Made by a program: the position numbers and the translations under genes
NCBI GenBank assembly: GCA_958295745.1
Contig: OY282370.1
Location: 1,896,548-1,960,547 of the forward strand
Source of the DNA: an uncultured Acidimicrobiia bacterium
Lineage (GTDB): Bacteria; Actinomycetota; Acidimicrobiia; Spongiisociales; Spongiisociaceae
Direction of reading: 5' to 3'
Length of the DNA stretch: 64,000 nt
Shown: positions 23,120 to 34,148 of the stretch, one piece after another
Numbering within the stretch: position 1 is the first letter of the stretch
How the letters are laid out: each line of letters begins with the position of its first letter
Notes under the pieces: generated by a model
Told to the model about the DNA's origin: nothing
Databases searched by the model: none
The model's input: the letters and a program-made list of their open reading frames with translations, nothing else

Positions 23120-23911
23120 CTACACCGCCTTGCGGTGTTCGACTTGCTTGGAGGCCTCGACCGAGGCTTTCAAGGCCTCGAGCAGGTCCACCACCTTGGT
23201 AGGTTCGGGGGTTTCCGGGGCCACTATCTCCTCACCCTCGATCTTCTGACGGGCCAGCTCTTCGATGGCCTCGCGGGTGGAATCGGTCCATCTGGCCGGA
23301 TCGAACACGTCGGTGAGGTTGTCGATCAGCATCTCCGCCATCGCCACCTCCTGTTCCCGCACCTCGAGGTTCTCGTCGAAGTCCTCGAAATCGGCCGGCC
23401 GGATCTCGTCGGGCCAATACATGGTCTCCAGGATCAGCCTGCCGTCGCGGGCGCGGAGGGCGGCCAAGTGGATACGGGAGCGGATGGCCATTTTGGCGAT
23501 ACCCATCCGGCCCTTCTCCTGCAGGGCCTTCTGCAGGATCGAGTAGGCCTTCTGGCCGGTGGTCTCGGGTGCCAGGTAGTAGGAGGACCGGTAGTAGACA
23601 GGATCGATTTCGGCGGCGTCCACGAACTGGACCACGTCCACGATCCGGGGCCCGCCCCGGAATCCGGCCGCTTCGATCTCTTCGTTCGTGAACACCACAT
23701 AGCGGCCCTTGTCGAACTCGTACCCCCGCACGATGTCCTCCCGGGGGACCTCATTGCCGTCGGCTTCGGCGACTTTCCGATAACGGATGGGACTGTGGTC
23801 CTCGCGCCGGAGCTGGCGGAACTTGGGACGCCGATCCGACGTGGCCGGGTAGAGGCGGACGGGTATGGTTACGAGGCCGAAAGAGACCGCGCCGTTCCAG
23901 ATGGGTCGCAT
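23120..23911 (-). CDS. ku: Ku protein for non-homologous end joining
   Basis: The 263-residue protein starts Met-Arg-Pro-Ile-Trp-Asn-Gly-Ala-Val-Ser-Phe-Gly-Leu-Val, the hallmark of bacterial Ku, and continues with the beta-barrel core and the segment Tyr-Tyr-Leu-Ala-Pro-Glu. Bacterial Ku is a homodimer that threads onto double-strand break ends and recruits LigD. The C terminus is short, without the long Lys-rich tail of some mycobacterial Ku proteins. No ligD is in the window. No close operon partner is present. Confidence 0.93.
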   Translation of the reverse strand: MRPIWNGAVSFGLVTIPVRLYPATSDRRPKFRQLRREDHSPIRYRKVAEADGNEVPREDIVRGYEFDKGRYVVFTNEEIEAAGFRGGPRIVDVVQFVDAAEIDPVYYRSSYYLAPETTGQKAYSILQKALQEKGRMGIAKMAIRSRIHLAALRARDGRLILETMYWPDEIRPADFEDFDENLEVREQEVAMAEMLIDNLTDVFDPARWTDSTREAIEELARQKIEGEEIVAPETPEPTKVVDLLEALKASVEASKQVEHRKAV

Positions 23912-24061
23912 GGTCGTCCGAGTCTAACCCTGATTGTTCATATGGCCGGAGGAGAGCCTATTTCGGCAGTTCAGGCCACTGCAGGCGCCATTTTGGACAA
24001 TCGGCCGAGATGGTGTATAGTGCCTTCGACCCACCAACGGCAGGACACCCACCTGCCAACG

Positions 24062-24105
24062 GGCCGGGGTGTAGCGTTCTCTCCCCCTAGAACCGCACCC
24101 CGGCC
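24062..24105 (+). repeat. GC-rich hairpin repeat, copy A
   Basis: GGCCGGGGTG (24062-24071) pairs perfectly with CACCCCGGCC (24096-24105), and TTCTTCTT follows, giving a terminator-like shape. The same hairpin recurs exactly 200 bp downstream. Confidence 0.7.
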
Positions 24106-24164
24106 TTCTTCTTGCAGGGGTGTTGCCTTCTGGGGTCTTCTTTCTGGCTGGCGGTGCCCGTTTT

Positions 24165-24245
24165 GATCAGGTGTGCAGTTCGGTTGGTTCCCGGTGTGTG
24201 GGTGGGATGGGGGCAGGCAGGCTCTTGTAGCTCAGGGGTAGGACT
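24165..24245 (+). pseudogene. Duplicated tRNA-Arg leader with truncated tRNA D-arm
   Basis: The sequence from GATCAG at 24165 to the D-arm-like TGTAGCTCAGGGGTAGGAC at 24226-24245 is a diverged duplicate of 24427-24505, the region leading into the real tRNA-Arg. It stops after the D arm: no anticodon or T arm follows, so it is a tRNA fragment, not a functional gene. Confidence 0.7.
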
Positions 24246-24261
24246 CCCCGTTTGCCCGGCG

Positions 24262-24315
24262 GGCCGGGGTGTAGCGTTCTCTCCCCCTACTGTCCCCTGG
24301 GGCCGCACCCCGGCC
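24262..24315 (+). repeat. GC-rich hairpin repeat, copy B (with decayed copy C to about 24390)
   Basis: The same 10-bp arms occur at 24262-24271 and 24306-24315, again followed by TTCTTCTT. A third, mutated unit (GGGGTG...CGCTCCGGCC then TTCTTCTT) runs from about 24330 to 24390. They lie just upstream of tRNA-Arg, so they could shield the tRNA from upstream transcription. Confidence 0.65.
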
Positions 24316-24480
24316 TTCTTCTTGCTGGGGTGTTGCGTTCTCTCCCCCTGGTCTTCCTGGGGCCGCGCTCCGGCCTTCTTCTTGCAGGGGGGGTGCCTTC
24401 TTTCCGAGCCGTCGGCCCGTTTTTTCGATCAGGCGTGCAGTTCGGTTGGTTCCCGGTATGTGGGGTAGGATGGGGGGCAC

Positions 24481-24552
24481 GCCCTCGTAGCTCAGGGGAT
24501 AGAGCACCGGCCTCCGGAGCCGGGTGCGCAGGTTCGAATCCTGCCGAGGGCG
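24481..24552 (+). tRNA. tRNA-Arg (anticodon CCG)
   Basis: The acceptor arm GCCCTCG (24481-24487) pairs with CGAGGGC (24545-24551). The anticodon stem CCGGC/GCCGG encloses a loop with CCG at 24514-24516. The T arm GCAGG-TTCGAAT-CCTGC is perfect. CCG reads CGG arginine codons. It lies directly upstream of lysA and downstream of the repeated hairpins. Confidence 0.95.
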
Positions 24553-24624
24553 CGCCCGCCGGATCATGCCGCCGGACTTTCGGCAGGCGTCCTGGCCGGA
24601 GTGTCGAACCCTCGAGGTCTTATA

Positions 24625-25962
24625 ATGGCGCTGGGCGATGTATTGCCCCTAACTTGGATGGAGAAGAACGGCCGGGCCTCGGTCGGCGGGGTAGAGCTGG
24701 ACGCGGTGGCCGGACGTTACGGCACCCCTTGCTATGTGTTCGACGTGGCCCACCTCGAGTCTCGCCTCGAGGAGTTCGAGAAGGCGCTCGGCGGCATCGG
24801 CACCCCCGTATACGCAACCAAGGCTTTCCTGTGCACCGCCTTGGCGGGTTTGATCGCCCCTACCGGTTGGTGGGTGGACGTCGTGTCTGCAGGGGAGCTG
24901 GCCATGGCCCGCAGGGGGGGCATACCTGCTTCCCGCATCCTTCTCCACGGCAACCTCAAGACCCGGGCGGAGCTGGATCTCGCCGTCGAGGGCAGGGCGG
25001 CGATTACGGTCATCGACAGCCTGGCGGAGATCGACCTCCTGGATGCGAGGGCGGAGGGAAGGCCGGTCGATGTGATGATCCGGCTCAACGAGCATGTGGA
25101 TCTGATTACCAACCGCAAGGTGCTCACCACGGGCGGGCACGCCAAGTTCGGACTCACCCCCCAAGCGGCAGACACCGCGGCGGCCCGCATCGCCGCTTCC
25201 GGGAGCCTCCGGCTGCGCGGGGTGCATCTCCACGCCGGCAGCCATATCACGGATCCGGCCTTGTTCGGGGTGATTTTCGAGCGGCTGGCCGAGTTCGTGG
25301 TACGCCACCGGTCCGCTTTCACATCGGACCACCCGGTGATGCTCGACGTGGGCGGCGGGCTGGCTTCCCCGTATCTGCGCACCGATCCGGTGTTGACCCC
25401 GAGGGCGGCGGCGGACGCCGTCCGGTGGGCGATGGACGTCATCGATGCAGAGGACCGGATAGGCCCCGTGGAGGTGATGATGGAGCCCGGCCGGTCCTTG
25501 GTCGCCAACGCGGGCCTCCTGCTGTACACGGTGGGGGTTCGCAAGCCGCTCCCGGTGGGAGGGGAGATGCTGGCGTTGGACGGCGGCCTCACCGACAATC
25601 CCCGCCCGGCCTTGTACGACTCCCGCTACGAGCTGTTGGCGGCGGGTCATCTCGACCTTCCGGCCGAGCGCCCCTTCCGCGTGTTCGGACGGATGTGCGA
25701 GACCGACGTGCTTCTCGATTCGGTGAACCTGCCCGCTTCGATCGGACCGGGTGATCTGGTGGCCATGCCGGCGGCCGGCGCCTACACGTTTTCGATGTCC
25801 TCCCGGTACAACGCACTCCCCCGCCCGCCGGTGCTGTTCGTGAAGGACGGGGAAGTGCGGGAGGTGGTGCGGCGGGAGAGTCTGGAGGATGTACTGGGCG
25901 GCCAGCTGATGATGGAAGAGGCCGAACCCTGGTCGATTACCGAGATGGAGAAGGCAGTATGA
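24625..25962 (+). CDS. lysA: Diaminopimelate decarboxylase
   Basis: A PLP fold-III decarboxylase with the PLP-Lys region Tyr-Ala-Thr-Lys-Ala-Phe, the His-Ala-Gly-Ser-His segment (HxGSQ-like), the Gly-Gly-Gly-Leu phosphate loop, Glu-Pro-Gly-Arg-Ser and the C-terminal Cys-Glu-Thr-Asp. It converts meso-DAP to lysine, the last step of the pathway. ATG 24625 overlaps a TATAAT (24621-24626), so either the hexamer is fortuitous or translation begins further on at ATG 24658; GTG 24601 is also in frame. It is the first gene of lysA-hom-thrC, which groups aspartate-family enzymes. Confidence 0.92.
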   Translation: MALGDVLPLTWMEKNGRASVGGVELDAVAGRYGTPCYVFDVAHLESRLEEFEKALGGIGTPVYATKAFLCTALAGLIAPTGWWVDVVSAGELAMARRGGIPASRILLHGNLKTRAELDLAVEGRAAITVIDSLAEIDLLDARAEGRPVDVMIRLNEHVDLITNRKVLTTGGHAKFGLTPQAADTAAARIAASGSLRLRGVHLHAGSHITDPALFGVIFERLAEFVVRHRSAFTSDHPVMLDVGGGLASPYLRTDPVLTPRAAADAVRWAMDVIDAEDRIGPVEVMMEPGRSLVANAGLLLYTVGVRKPLPVGGEMLALDGGLTDNPRPALYDSRYELLAAGHLDLPAERPFRVFGRMCETDVLLDSVNLPASIGPGDLVAMPAAGAYTFSMSSRYNALPRPPVLFVKDGEVREVVRRESLEDVLGGQLMMEEAEPWSITEMEKAV

Positions 25963-27248
25963 CCATGCAGGTGGGCGTCGGATTGCTCGGCGCCGGCACC
26001 GTCGGGGGGGCGTTGATCCATCGTCTCATCTTCGAGTCGGAGGCGGTCGCCGCCAAGACCGGACTCGAGCTGGTGGTGAAGGGCGTGGCGGTCCGCGACA
26101 AGGACAAGGACCGGGGTATAGATATTCCGGCCCACCTCCTCACCGATCGGCCGTTCGAGGTGGTCGACAACCCGGACGTGGGGATAGTGGTCGAGGTGAT
26201 GGGCGGCCTCGATCCGGCCGGCGAGCTGGTCAAGCGGGCCCTCGAATCCGGCAAGGCGGTGGTGACCGCCAACAAGGAGCTGATGGCGGCCCGGGGGCGC
26301 GAGCTCCTGGAGGTCGCCGAGGCGGCCGGCGTATCGCTTCTGTTCGAGGCCGCGGTAGGAGGGGGGATTCCCATCATCCGCCCCCTCTCCGAGTCGCTGG
26401 CCGGGGAGCGCATCACGTCGGTGGTCGGGATCGTCAACGGTACGACCAACTACATCCTCACCCGCATGGTCGAGGAAGGTGCCCCATATGAAGAGGTGCT
26501 GGCCGAAGCGCAGCGGCTGGGATATGCGGAAGCCGACCCGGTCGCCGATGTGGGGGGCGGGGATGCGGCGTCGAAGGCCGCCATCCTGGCCAGTCTGGCC
26601 TTCGGCACCTGGGTGGACGGCGACCGGGTATTTCGGGAAGGGATCGAAGACCTGCGGCTGGTGGACATCGATTTCGCCCGGCGGCTCGGGTACACGCCCA
26701 AGCTCCTGGCCATCGCCGAGGACTCCGAGGAGGGGATCGCGGTGCGGGTTCACCCCGCCCTGGTGCCGCTCGATCACCCCCTGGCCTCGGTGCGGGGGGC
26801 CACCAACGCCGTGTTCGTATCGGGGCCCTCGATCGGGGAGCTGCTCTTCACGGGCCCGGGGGCGGGCGGCGAACCGACCGCCACCGCCCTGCTCGGCGAC
26901 GTGATCATGTCGGCCCGGGAGCGGCTGGCCGGCACCCAGGTGAGATCGCGGATACGCTTCGCCTCGGGCTGTCTGCGCGACCCGGCCGGGGTCACGGCCA
27001 AGTGGTTCCTGCGTCTTACCGTGGCCGACCGCCCCGGGGTGCTGGCCAGGATCGCGGCGGTCTTCGGACGGCATCAGGTGTCCATCAAGTCGGTCTGGCA
27101 GGAGGGCCGCGGGGACGTAGCCACCCTGTTGCTGGTGACCCACGAATCCCCGGAGCAGAACCTGTCGGCCTCGGTGGCCGGACTGTCCGCCCTCGATGTG
27201 GTGTCGGAGGTGGCCACGGTGCTGCGGGTCCACAGCGACGAACCCTGA
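25959..27248 (+). CDS. hom: Homoserine dehydrogenase with ACT domain
   Basis: It has an N-terminal NAD(P) loop Gly-Leu-Leu-Gly-Ala-Gly-Thr-Val-Gly, the catalytic-domain motif Gly-Ile-Val-Asn-Gly-Thr-Thr-Asn-Tyr-Ile-Leu and the lysine-rich Ala-Asn-Lys-Glu-Leu. The last 80 residues (Asp-Arg-Pro-Gly-Val-Leu-Ala onward) form an ACT domain, the site where threonine usually feeds back. The enzyme reduces aspartate semialdehyde to homoserine, the branch point for Thr and Met. ATG 25959 overlaps the lysA stop. Length (429 residues) matches the actinobacterial form. Confidence 0.95.
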   Translation: MTMQVGVGLLGAGTVGGALIHRLIFESEAVAAKTGLELVVKGVAVRDKDKDRGIDIPAHLLTDRPFEVVDNPDVGIVVEVMGGLDPAGELVKRALESGKAVVTANKELMAARGRELLEVAEAAGVSLLFEAAVGGGIPIIRPLSESLAGERITSVVGIVNGTTNYILTRMVEEGAPYEEVLAEAQRLGYAEADPVADVGGGDAASKAAILASLAFGTWVDGDRVFREGIEDLRLVDIDFARRLGYTPKLLAIAEDSEEGIAVRVHPALVPLDHPLASVRGATNAVFVSGPSIGELLFTGPGAGGEPTATALLGDVIMSARERLAGTQVRSRIRFASGCLRDPAGVTAKWFLRLTVADRPGVLARIAAVFGRHQVSIKSVWQEGRGDVATLLLVTHESPEQNLSASVAGLSALDVVSEVATVLRVHSDEP

Positions 27249-27264
27249 GGAGGGGTGCTGAACG

Positions 27265-28638
27265 ATGACGGTCCGCCTCGTCTCGACGCGGGGCCGGTCG
27301 GCGCCGGTCGACGTGCCCGCCGCCATGTTGAGCGGGCTGGCCCCCGACGGCGGCCTCTATGTACCGGAGGTCTGGCCCCGGCCGTCCCTGTCCGGCTTGG
27401 ATTCCCGGGCCGGGTTCCCGGAGGCGGCGGCGGCCGTGCTCGAACCCTTCACCTCCGGCCTGGTTCCGGCCGCCGGGCTGGCGGAAATGGTCGATCAGGC
27501 CTTCGGGCGTTTCGGCCACCCGGACGCGGCGCCCATCGTCGAGCTGGGCGAAGGTCTGTACTCGATGGAGCTGTTCTGGGGCCCCACCTGGGCGTTCAAG
27601 GATTTCGCACTGCAGGTGATGGGCCGGCTGTTCGACGCGGCCCTGGAGCGCCGGGGGGGCAGCGCCATGATCCTGGGCGCCACCTCCGGCGACACCGGTT
27701 CGGCGGCGATGGAGGCTTTTCGCGACCGCGAGCTGGTAGATGTCGTGATCCTTTTCCCCGAAGGGCGGACCACGGCGGTGCAGCGGCGCCAGATGACCAC
27801 CATCGAAGCCCCCAACGTCCATGCGGTGGCGGTCGAAGGCACTTTCGATGACTGTCAGGACCTGGTCAAGGCCGTGTTCGCCGATCCGGAGCTGCGCACC
27901 GGCCTGTCGCTGTCCACCGCCAACTCGATCAACTTCGGGAGGCTGATCACCCAGATCGCCTACTACTTCTGGGCGGGCTTCCGGCTGGGAGAGAAGGTGT
28001 CGTTCGCGGTCCCGAGCGGCAACTTCGGAAATGTCTACTCGGGGTATGCGGCCGCCAGGATGGGCTTGGCGGTGCACAAGCTGATAGTGGGCAGCAACGC
28101 CAACCGGGTGCTGGACGGGTTCTTCCGCAACGGACGGATCGATCTCGGCGAGGTGGTTCCCACCCTCAGTCCTTCTATGGACATCCAGGTTCCCTCCAAC
28201 CTGGAGCGGTTGATGTTCGACCTGTACGGGCGTGACGGAAAGGTGCTGGAGGAGGCGATGGGCAGGCTCCGCCGGGAGGGAAGCCTCGAGGCGCCGGGGG
28301 GCGCGGAGCTGGACCTGTTCGTGTCGAGATGGTACGACGATCGGGCGACCCGCCGGATCATGGCCGATGTCTACCGGGAAAGCGGAAGGATCGTCGATCC
28401 GCATACCGCTATAGGCATCGGGGCGGCGCGGGACGCAGGAGTGGAAGGTCCTGTGGTGTGCCTCGCCACCGCCCATCCGGCCAAGTTCCCGGAGGCGGTC
28501 GAAGCGGCGCTGCATCGTCCGCCCCCGGTTCCGTCCGCGCTGTCGGGCTTGGAGGAGCTTCCCGAGAGGGTCGTCCGGTTGCCCAACGACCTCGCCGCCC
28601 TCGGGCGCCTGCTGCGCACCGTCTGCCGTTTTTCCTGA
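27265..28638 (+). CDS. thrC: Threonine synthase (long, type-2 form)
   Basis: This PLP enzyme has the N-terminal Leu-Ala-Pro-Asp-Gly-Gly-Leu-Tyr-Val-Pro, the PLP-lysine motif Ala-Phe-Lys-Asp-Phe-Ala and the Ser-Gly-Asp-Thr-Gly-Ser phosphate loop. The early Gly-Gly-Leu-Tyr motif and the 457-residue length mark the class shared by enterobacteria and yeast rather than the shorter plant-like form common in many Actinobacteria. It converts phosphohomoserine to threonine. A good GAGGAGGGG site precedes ATG 27265. Homoserine kinase (thrB) does not follow and must be elsewhere. Confidence 0.93.
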   Translation: MTVRLVSTRGRSAPVDVPAAMLSGLAPDGGLYVPEVWPRPSLSGLDSRAGFPEAAAAVLEPFTSGLVPAAGLAEMVDQAFGRFGHPDAAPIVELGEGLYSMELFWGPTWAFKDFALQVMGRLFDAALERRGGSAMILGATSGDTGSAAMEAFRDRELVDVVILFPEGRTTAVQRRQMTTIEAPNVHAVAVEGTFDDCQDLVKAVFADPELRTGLSLSTANSINFGRLITQIAYYFWAGFRLGEKVSFAVPSGNFGNVYSGYAAARMGLAVHKLIVGSNANRVLDGFFRNGRIDLGEVVPTLSPSMDIQVPSNLERLMFDLYGRDGKVLEEAMGRLRREGSLEAPGGAELDLFVSRWYDDRATRRIMADVYRESGRIVDPHTAIGIGAARDAGVEGPVVCLATAHPAKFPEAVEAALHRPPPVPSALSGLEELPERVVRLPNDLAALGRLLRTVCRFS

Positions 28639-28974
28639 ACGGGATACCGAGCATGCCCGAGTGGTGGTGACCGCTTTCGGGCCCCGCCGCCCCACCGCCG
28701 GTGCATTGCTAATAGCGGCCGAGGGCCGCCGGATTTGCGTTTCTGTTCGTGTTGGATAATATGGGGCCTGCCCGCGATATTGCCGGGCGAGAAACCCACT
28801 CTTTCGGCGTCGCGCTCTCTATGTTCGAGCGCGCGCCCGAATGCCGGAAACACGGCGGCTTCGAACAAAGGGTTTACCGGCCCAAGGGTCTATGAGGGCT
28901 GTCCCATAACCAGGGTCCGGTGGTCTTTGGTACGCGGAGCCCCCTCATCCCCGGAAAGCCACATGGAGGACCGG
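28639..28974 (+). promoter_or_regulatory. rho promoter and long 5' leader
   Basis: A promoter-like pair TTGCGT (28735-28740) and TAATAT (28757-28762), spacer 16 bp, would give a leader of roughly 200 nt before rho. The leader contains a GCCCG-9 nt-CGGGC hairpin at 28770-28788. Long leaders before rho are known in other bacteria to mediate autogenous attenuation; that role here is an inference. No gene lies in this stretch. Confidence 0.45.
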
Positions 28975-30507
<1,533 letters not shown>

Positions 30508-30568
30508 AAGGCGGCGGACGAAACATCCACACACCCGACAAGGCGGCGGGGCGTCCGGCCGGACATGG

Positions 30569-30574
30569 CATAAT
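30569..30574 (+). promoter_or_regulatory. Candidate -10 upstream of rpmE
   Basis: CATAAT lies about 58 bp before the L31 start, in the 124-bp rho-rpmE spacer. It matches the -10 consensus at five of six positions, but no strong -35 was seen. Confidence 0.35.
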
Positions 30575-30631
30575 CACCCCGTAACTCCCGAGGCCGGTCC
30601 GCAGGCCTCGCCCGCCGGAACAGGAGCATCC

Positions 30632-30910
30632 GTGAAACAAGGCATACACCCCGAATACCGGCCGGTAGTGTTCCAGGACGCCTCCGCCGACTTCGCGTTC
30701 CTGACCCGTTCGACCATCCGAACCAGCGAGACGATCGTGTGGGAGGACGGTGAGACCTATCCACTGGCCCGGGTCGAGATATCGAGCGCCAGCCATCCGT
30801 TCTTCACCGGCAAGCAGAAGTTGGTGGACACCGCGGGGCGGGTCGAGCGGTTCGAGCGGCGCTACAGCAAACTTGCCCGCGAGCAGAAGGACGCGGGCAA
30901 GAACTCCTGA
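30632..30910 (+). CDS. rpmE2: 50S ribosomal protein L31, type B
   Basis: The sequence starts [16 protein letters not shown] and has Thr-Arg-Ser-Thr-Ile, both hallmarks of L31 type B. It lacks the four zinc-binding cysteines of the C+ form, so it should not depend on zinc. GTG 30632 has GGAG at 6 nt. The 92 residues are normal for the type with a slightly extended basic tail. In many bacteria the zinc-free form is induced under zinc limitation, but here it occupies the standard rho-L31-prfA position and may be the main copy. Confidence 0.93.
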   Translation: MKQGIHPEYRPVVFQDASADFAFLTRSTIRTSETIVWEDGETYPLARVEISSASHPFFTGKQKLVDTAGRVERFERRYSKLAREQKDAGKNS

Positions 30911-30930
30911 GGAAACCGGAGGTCCTTACC

Positions 30931-31863
<933 letters not shown>

Positions 31864-31871
31864 GCGGCGTC

Positions 31872-32951
31872 ATGGACGAGGGCTTGGCCGGGCACCTGGC
31901 CGAGAACGAGAGGGCCTTCGAGGAAATCGAGCGGAAGCTGGCCGACCCGGAGGTGCTGGCCGATCTCCCCCGTTACGAGGAGGCGGCCCGCCGGTATGCC
32001 GAGCTGCGTCCGCTGGTCACGTCGTACCGGGCCCTGCGGGAGGCAGAACAGGATTCCCGGGAGGCGTTGGAGCTGGCCGAGGTCGAGGACGACCCCGCCC
32101 TGGCCCGCGAGCTGCGGGATATGGCCGACGGCAGGCGGGAGGAGGCGGATGGGCTGGCCGAGAAGCTGAAGGCCGTGCTGACGCCGAAGGACCCGGATGA
32201 TGTCAAGGATGTGATCGTGGAGATCCGGGCGGCTGCCGGGGGCGCGGAGGCGGCTCTGTGGGCGGGTGACTTACTGAGGATGTACCAGCGTTACGCCGAG
32301 CTGCAGGGTTTCAAACCGGAGTCGATGAACAGTTCCGGCGTCGAAGGGGGAGGGTTCAGCGCGGTTACCTTCGCCGTCAAGGGTGAGGGGGCCTTCGGGA
32401 AGCTCAAGTACGAGGCCGGGGTCCATAGGGTGCAGCGGGTGCCCAAGACCGAATCGCAGGGTCGGGTTCATACTTCCACCGCTACGGTGGCGGTGATGCC
32501 GGAGGTGGAGGAGGTGGAGGTGGAGATCGCGCCCGGGGAGGTCAAGGTCGATACCTTCCGGTCGTCGGGGCCGGGCGGTCAGTCGGTCAACACCACCGAC
32601 TCGGCGGTGCGCATCACCCATCTGCCCAGCGGGATGGTGGTCACCTGCCAGGACGAGAAGTCGCAGATCCAGAACAAGGAGAAGGCCTTTCGGGTGTTGC
32701 GGGCCCGGCTCTACCAGCGGGAGGCGGCGGTGCGCACCGCGAAGCGGGCGGCGGGGCGCCGTTCCCAGATCGGGAGCGGGGACCGTTCGGAGAAGATACG
32801 CACCTACAACTTTCGGCAGAACCGGGTGACCGATCATCGGATCGGGTTGACCGTCAAGCGGCTCACCCAGATCCTCGAGGGTGGCCTCGATGTGTTCGTG
32901 GAGGCCTTGGCGGCCGACGAGGCGGAGCGCCGGCTCGGAGGGGGCGAATGA
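31872..32951 (+). CDS. prfA: Peptide chain release factor 1
   Basis: The catalytic Gly-Gly-Gln sits in [10 protein letters not shown], and Gln-Asp-Glu-Lys-Ser-Gln and Lys-Ile-Arg-Thr-Tyr-Asn-Phe follow, as in all RF1/RF2 proteins. The anticodon-like determinant region reads [13 protein letters not shown], the RF1 type, so it terminates at UAG and UAA. ATG 31872 was chosen; TTG 31860 overlapping the previous stop is possible. The methyltransferase gene prmC, often next, is absent and the small gene at 32948 takes its place. Confidence 0.95.
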   Translation: MDEGLAGHLAENERAFEEIERKLADPEVLADLPRYEEAARRYAELRPLVTSYRALREAEQDSREALELAEVEDDPALARELRDMADGRREEADGLAEKLKAVLTPKDPDDVKDVIVEIRAAAGGAEAALWAGDLLRMYQRYAELQGFKPESMNSSGVEGGGFSAVTFAVKGEGAFGKLKYEAGVHRVQRVPKTESQGRVHTSTATVAVMPEVEEVEVEIAPGEVKVDTFRSSGPGGQSVNTTDSAVRITHLPSGMVVTCQDEKSQIQNKEKAFRVLRARLYQREAAVRTAKRAAGRRSQIGSGDRSEKIRTYNFRQNRVTDHRIGLTVKRLTQILEGGLDVFVEALAADEAERRLGGGE

Positions 32952-33208
32952 TCGTCTTCGTCCGGTTTCCCCCCGACGCCGGGTTCTCTCCCGCCGTGAT
33001 AGAGGAAGTGGTCCAGGGATGTGTAGGGCGGGGCGGTTCGGTGATCGGCGCTTCGGCCTCGACGATAGACGTGGAGATATACGACGGTTCCCAGGCCCGG
33101 TCCATCATGGCGGCGGTGGCCGCCGAGCTGCGCGAGCTGGGCCTCCCGCCCTCCACGATGCTGGACATCCCCTCCAGAGGCCAACGTTTCGGCATCGACG
33201 ACTTCTGA
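32948..33208 (+). CDS. Hypothetical 86-residue protein coupled to prfA
   Basis: I do not recognise this family. ATG 32948 overlaps the prfA stop (ATGA), so it is translationally coupled. The predicted fold alternates beta strand, helix, strand, strand, helix, strand (Met-Ile-Val-Phe-Val-Arg-Phe at the start, Thr-Ile-Asp-Val-Glu-Ile-Tyr in the middle), like a small ferredoxin-like or ACT-type domain. No Cys pair, signal or TM is present. Confidence 0.6.
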   Translation: MIVFVRFPPDAGFSPAVIEEVVQGCVGRGGSVIGASASTIDVEIYDGSQARSIMAAVAAELRELGLPPSTMLDIPSRGQRFGIDDF

Positions 33209-33238
33209 AACAGCCTGGTTCATTTCCCTTTGGTCGGT

Positions 33239-33688
33239 TCATTCCCTTTTGGAAGGGGCCGGTCGGGGTTGGTATCTGCTTCGCACGATCGACTCGATCC
33301 GGTCAGCCGCCTCGGCGGGGTCTTCGTGCTCCCAAATGCGGATCACCAGCCAACCGGCTTCCGCCAGTGCTTCGTCTATGGCGCGGTCGCGTCTGACATT
33401 TGTATCCAGCTTCTCCCGCCACCAGTCGGCGTTGGCCTTGGGGAAGGAGGCGTGGTCCGGGCAACGATGCCAGAAGCAACCATCGACGAATACGGCAACC
33501 TGCACCCTGGTGAAAACGATGTCCGGTCGGGTTCGCCCGATGTCGAGGACCGGCATGTCTGTGCGGTACCTGAGGCCTCTCCGGTGCAGTTCGCGCCGGA
33601 TGGCGAGCTCGGGGGCGGTGTGCCGGTTTCACACCCGGCTCATCTGCGCCGACTTGGCGGGCGAGGGCGGGTCGGGCCGGGCGGTCAT
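33239..33688 (-). pseudogene. vsr: Very-short-patch repair endonuclease (Vsr) interrupted by a TGA
   Basis: The frame from ATG 33688 encodes a typical Vsr protein: the N-terminal Met-Ser-Arg-Val, then Thr-Ala-Pro-Glu-Leu-Ala-Ile-Arg-Arg, the catalytic-region Asp-Ile-Val-Phe, Val-Phe-Val-Asp-Gly-Cys-Phe-Trp-His, and Trp-Glu-His-Glu. A TGA at 33629-33631 replaces what is normally a basic residue just after Met-Ser-Arg-Val (CGA to TGA is the simplest change). Translation could restart at ATG 33556, but this loses the N-terminal zinc/DNA-binding part. Vsr nicks T:G mismatches produced by deamination at cytosine-methylated sites; its partner methylase next door is also broken. Confidence 0.85.
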
Positions 33689-33745
33689 AGGCCGACAGTA
33701 CCCAAAATGTCATATGCCCGGGTGGTGGAGCTTTCCCGTCCGTAG

Positions 33746-34140
33746 GCCTTCGTCCTCGAGAACGTCTCCCAGTTCCTGACATCGGATCAGTTCCAACTTT
33801 TGGTCGAGTGGTCGAACGATGGACCCTTGCATGAGTACGAGATCACCGCCGGGGTGCTGAACGCGGCGGACTACGGGGTGCCGCAGCGCCGCCGCCGCGC
33901 CATCGTCATCGGCGCCCGGCGCGGCCGCCCGTCGTTGCCGCCTGCCACACACGACAGTGGGGAGGCTCCGCGCCGTGGACCACCATACGGGATGCCCCTT
34001 GGGACATTCCCTTCCAGACCGGTCCGACCACTCTCCCGGACCGAAGGATGGATTTCGGCATCCCCGGGCCGTTCAAGGTATCCGAGTTGCATCTTTCACG
34101 GAGGCCCGCGGGAGATGTCGCTGATGCGCTACGACCTCAT
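33746..34140 (+). pseudogene. Fragment of DNA (cytosine-5) methyltransferase with frameshifts
   Basis: The fragment starts at the motif IV segment Phe-Val-Leu-Glu-Asn-Val and continues to motif VIII, Tyr-Gly-Val-Pro-Gln-Arg-Arg-Arg-Arg-Ala-Ile-Val-Ile-Gly. Near 33975 the frame shifts by one base; in the new frame Trp-Thr-Thr-Ile-Arg-Asp and Val-Ser-Glu-Leu-His-Leu are readable, and another shift follows near 34105. The catalytic Pro-Cys loop and SAM motif are gone, as is the 3' end. It lies beside the vsr remnant, so a former dcm-vsr pair has decayed together. Confidence 0.82.
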
Positions 34141-34148
34141 TCTCCATC

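Noticed and set aside
24221-24245. Second tRNA gene upstream of tRNA-Arg
   Set aside because: Only the acceptor 5' side and D arm are present; the anticodon and T arms are missing.
33629-33631. TGA in vsr considered as a second selenocysteine codon
   Set aside because: The homologous position holds a basic residue, not Cys; there is no redox motif nearby, and the adjacent partner methylase is decayed, so a nonsense mutation is simpler.
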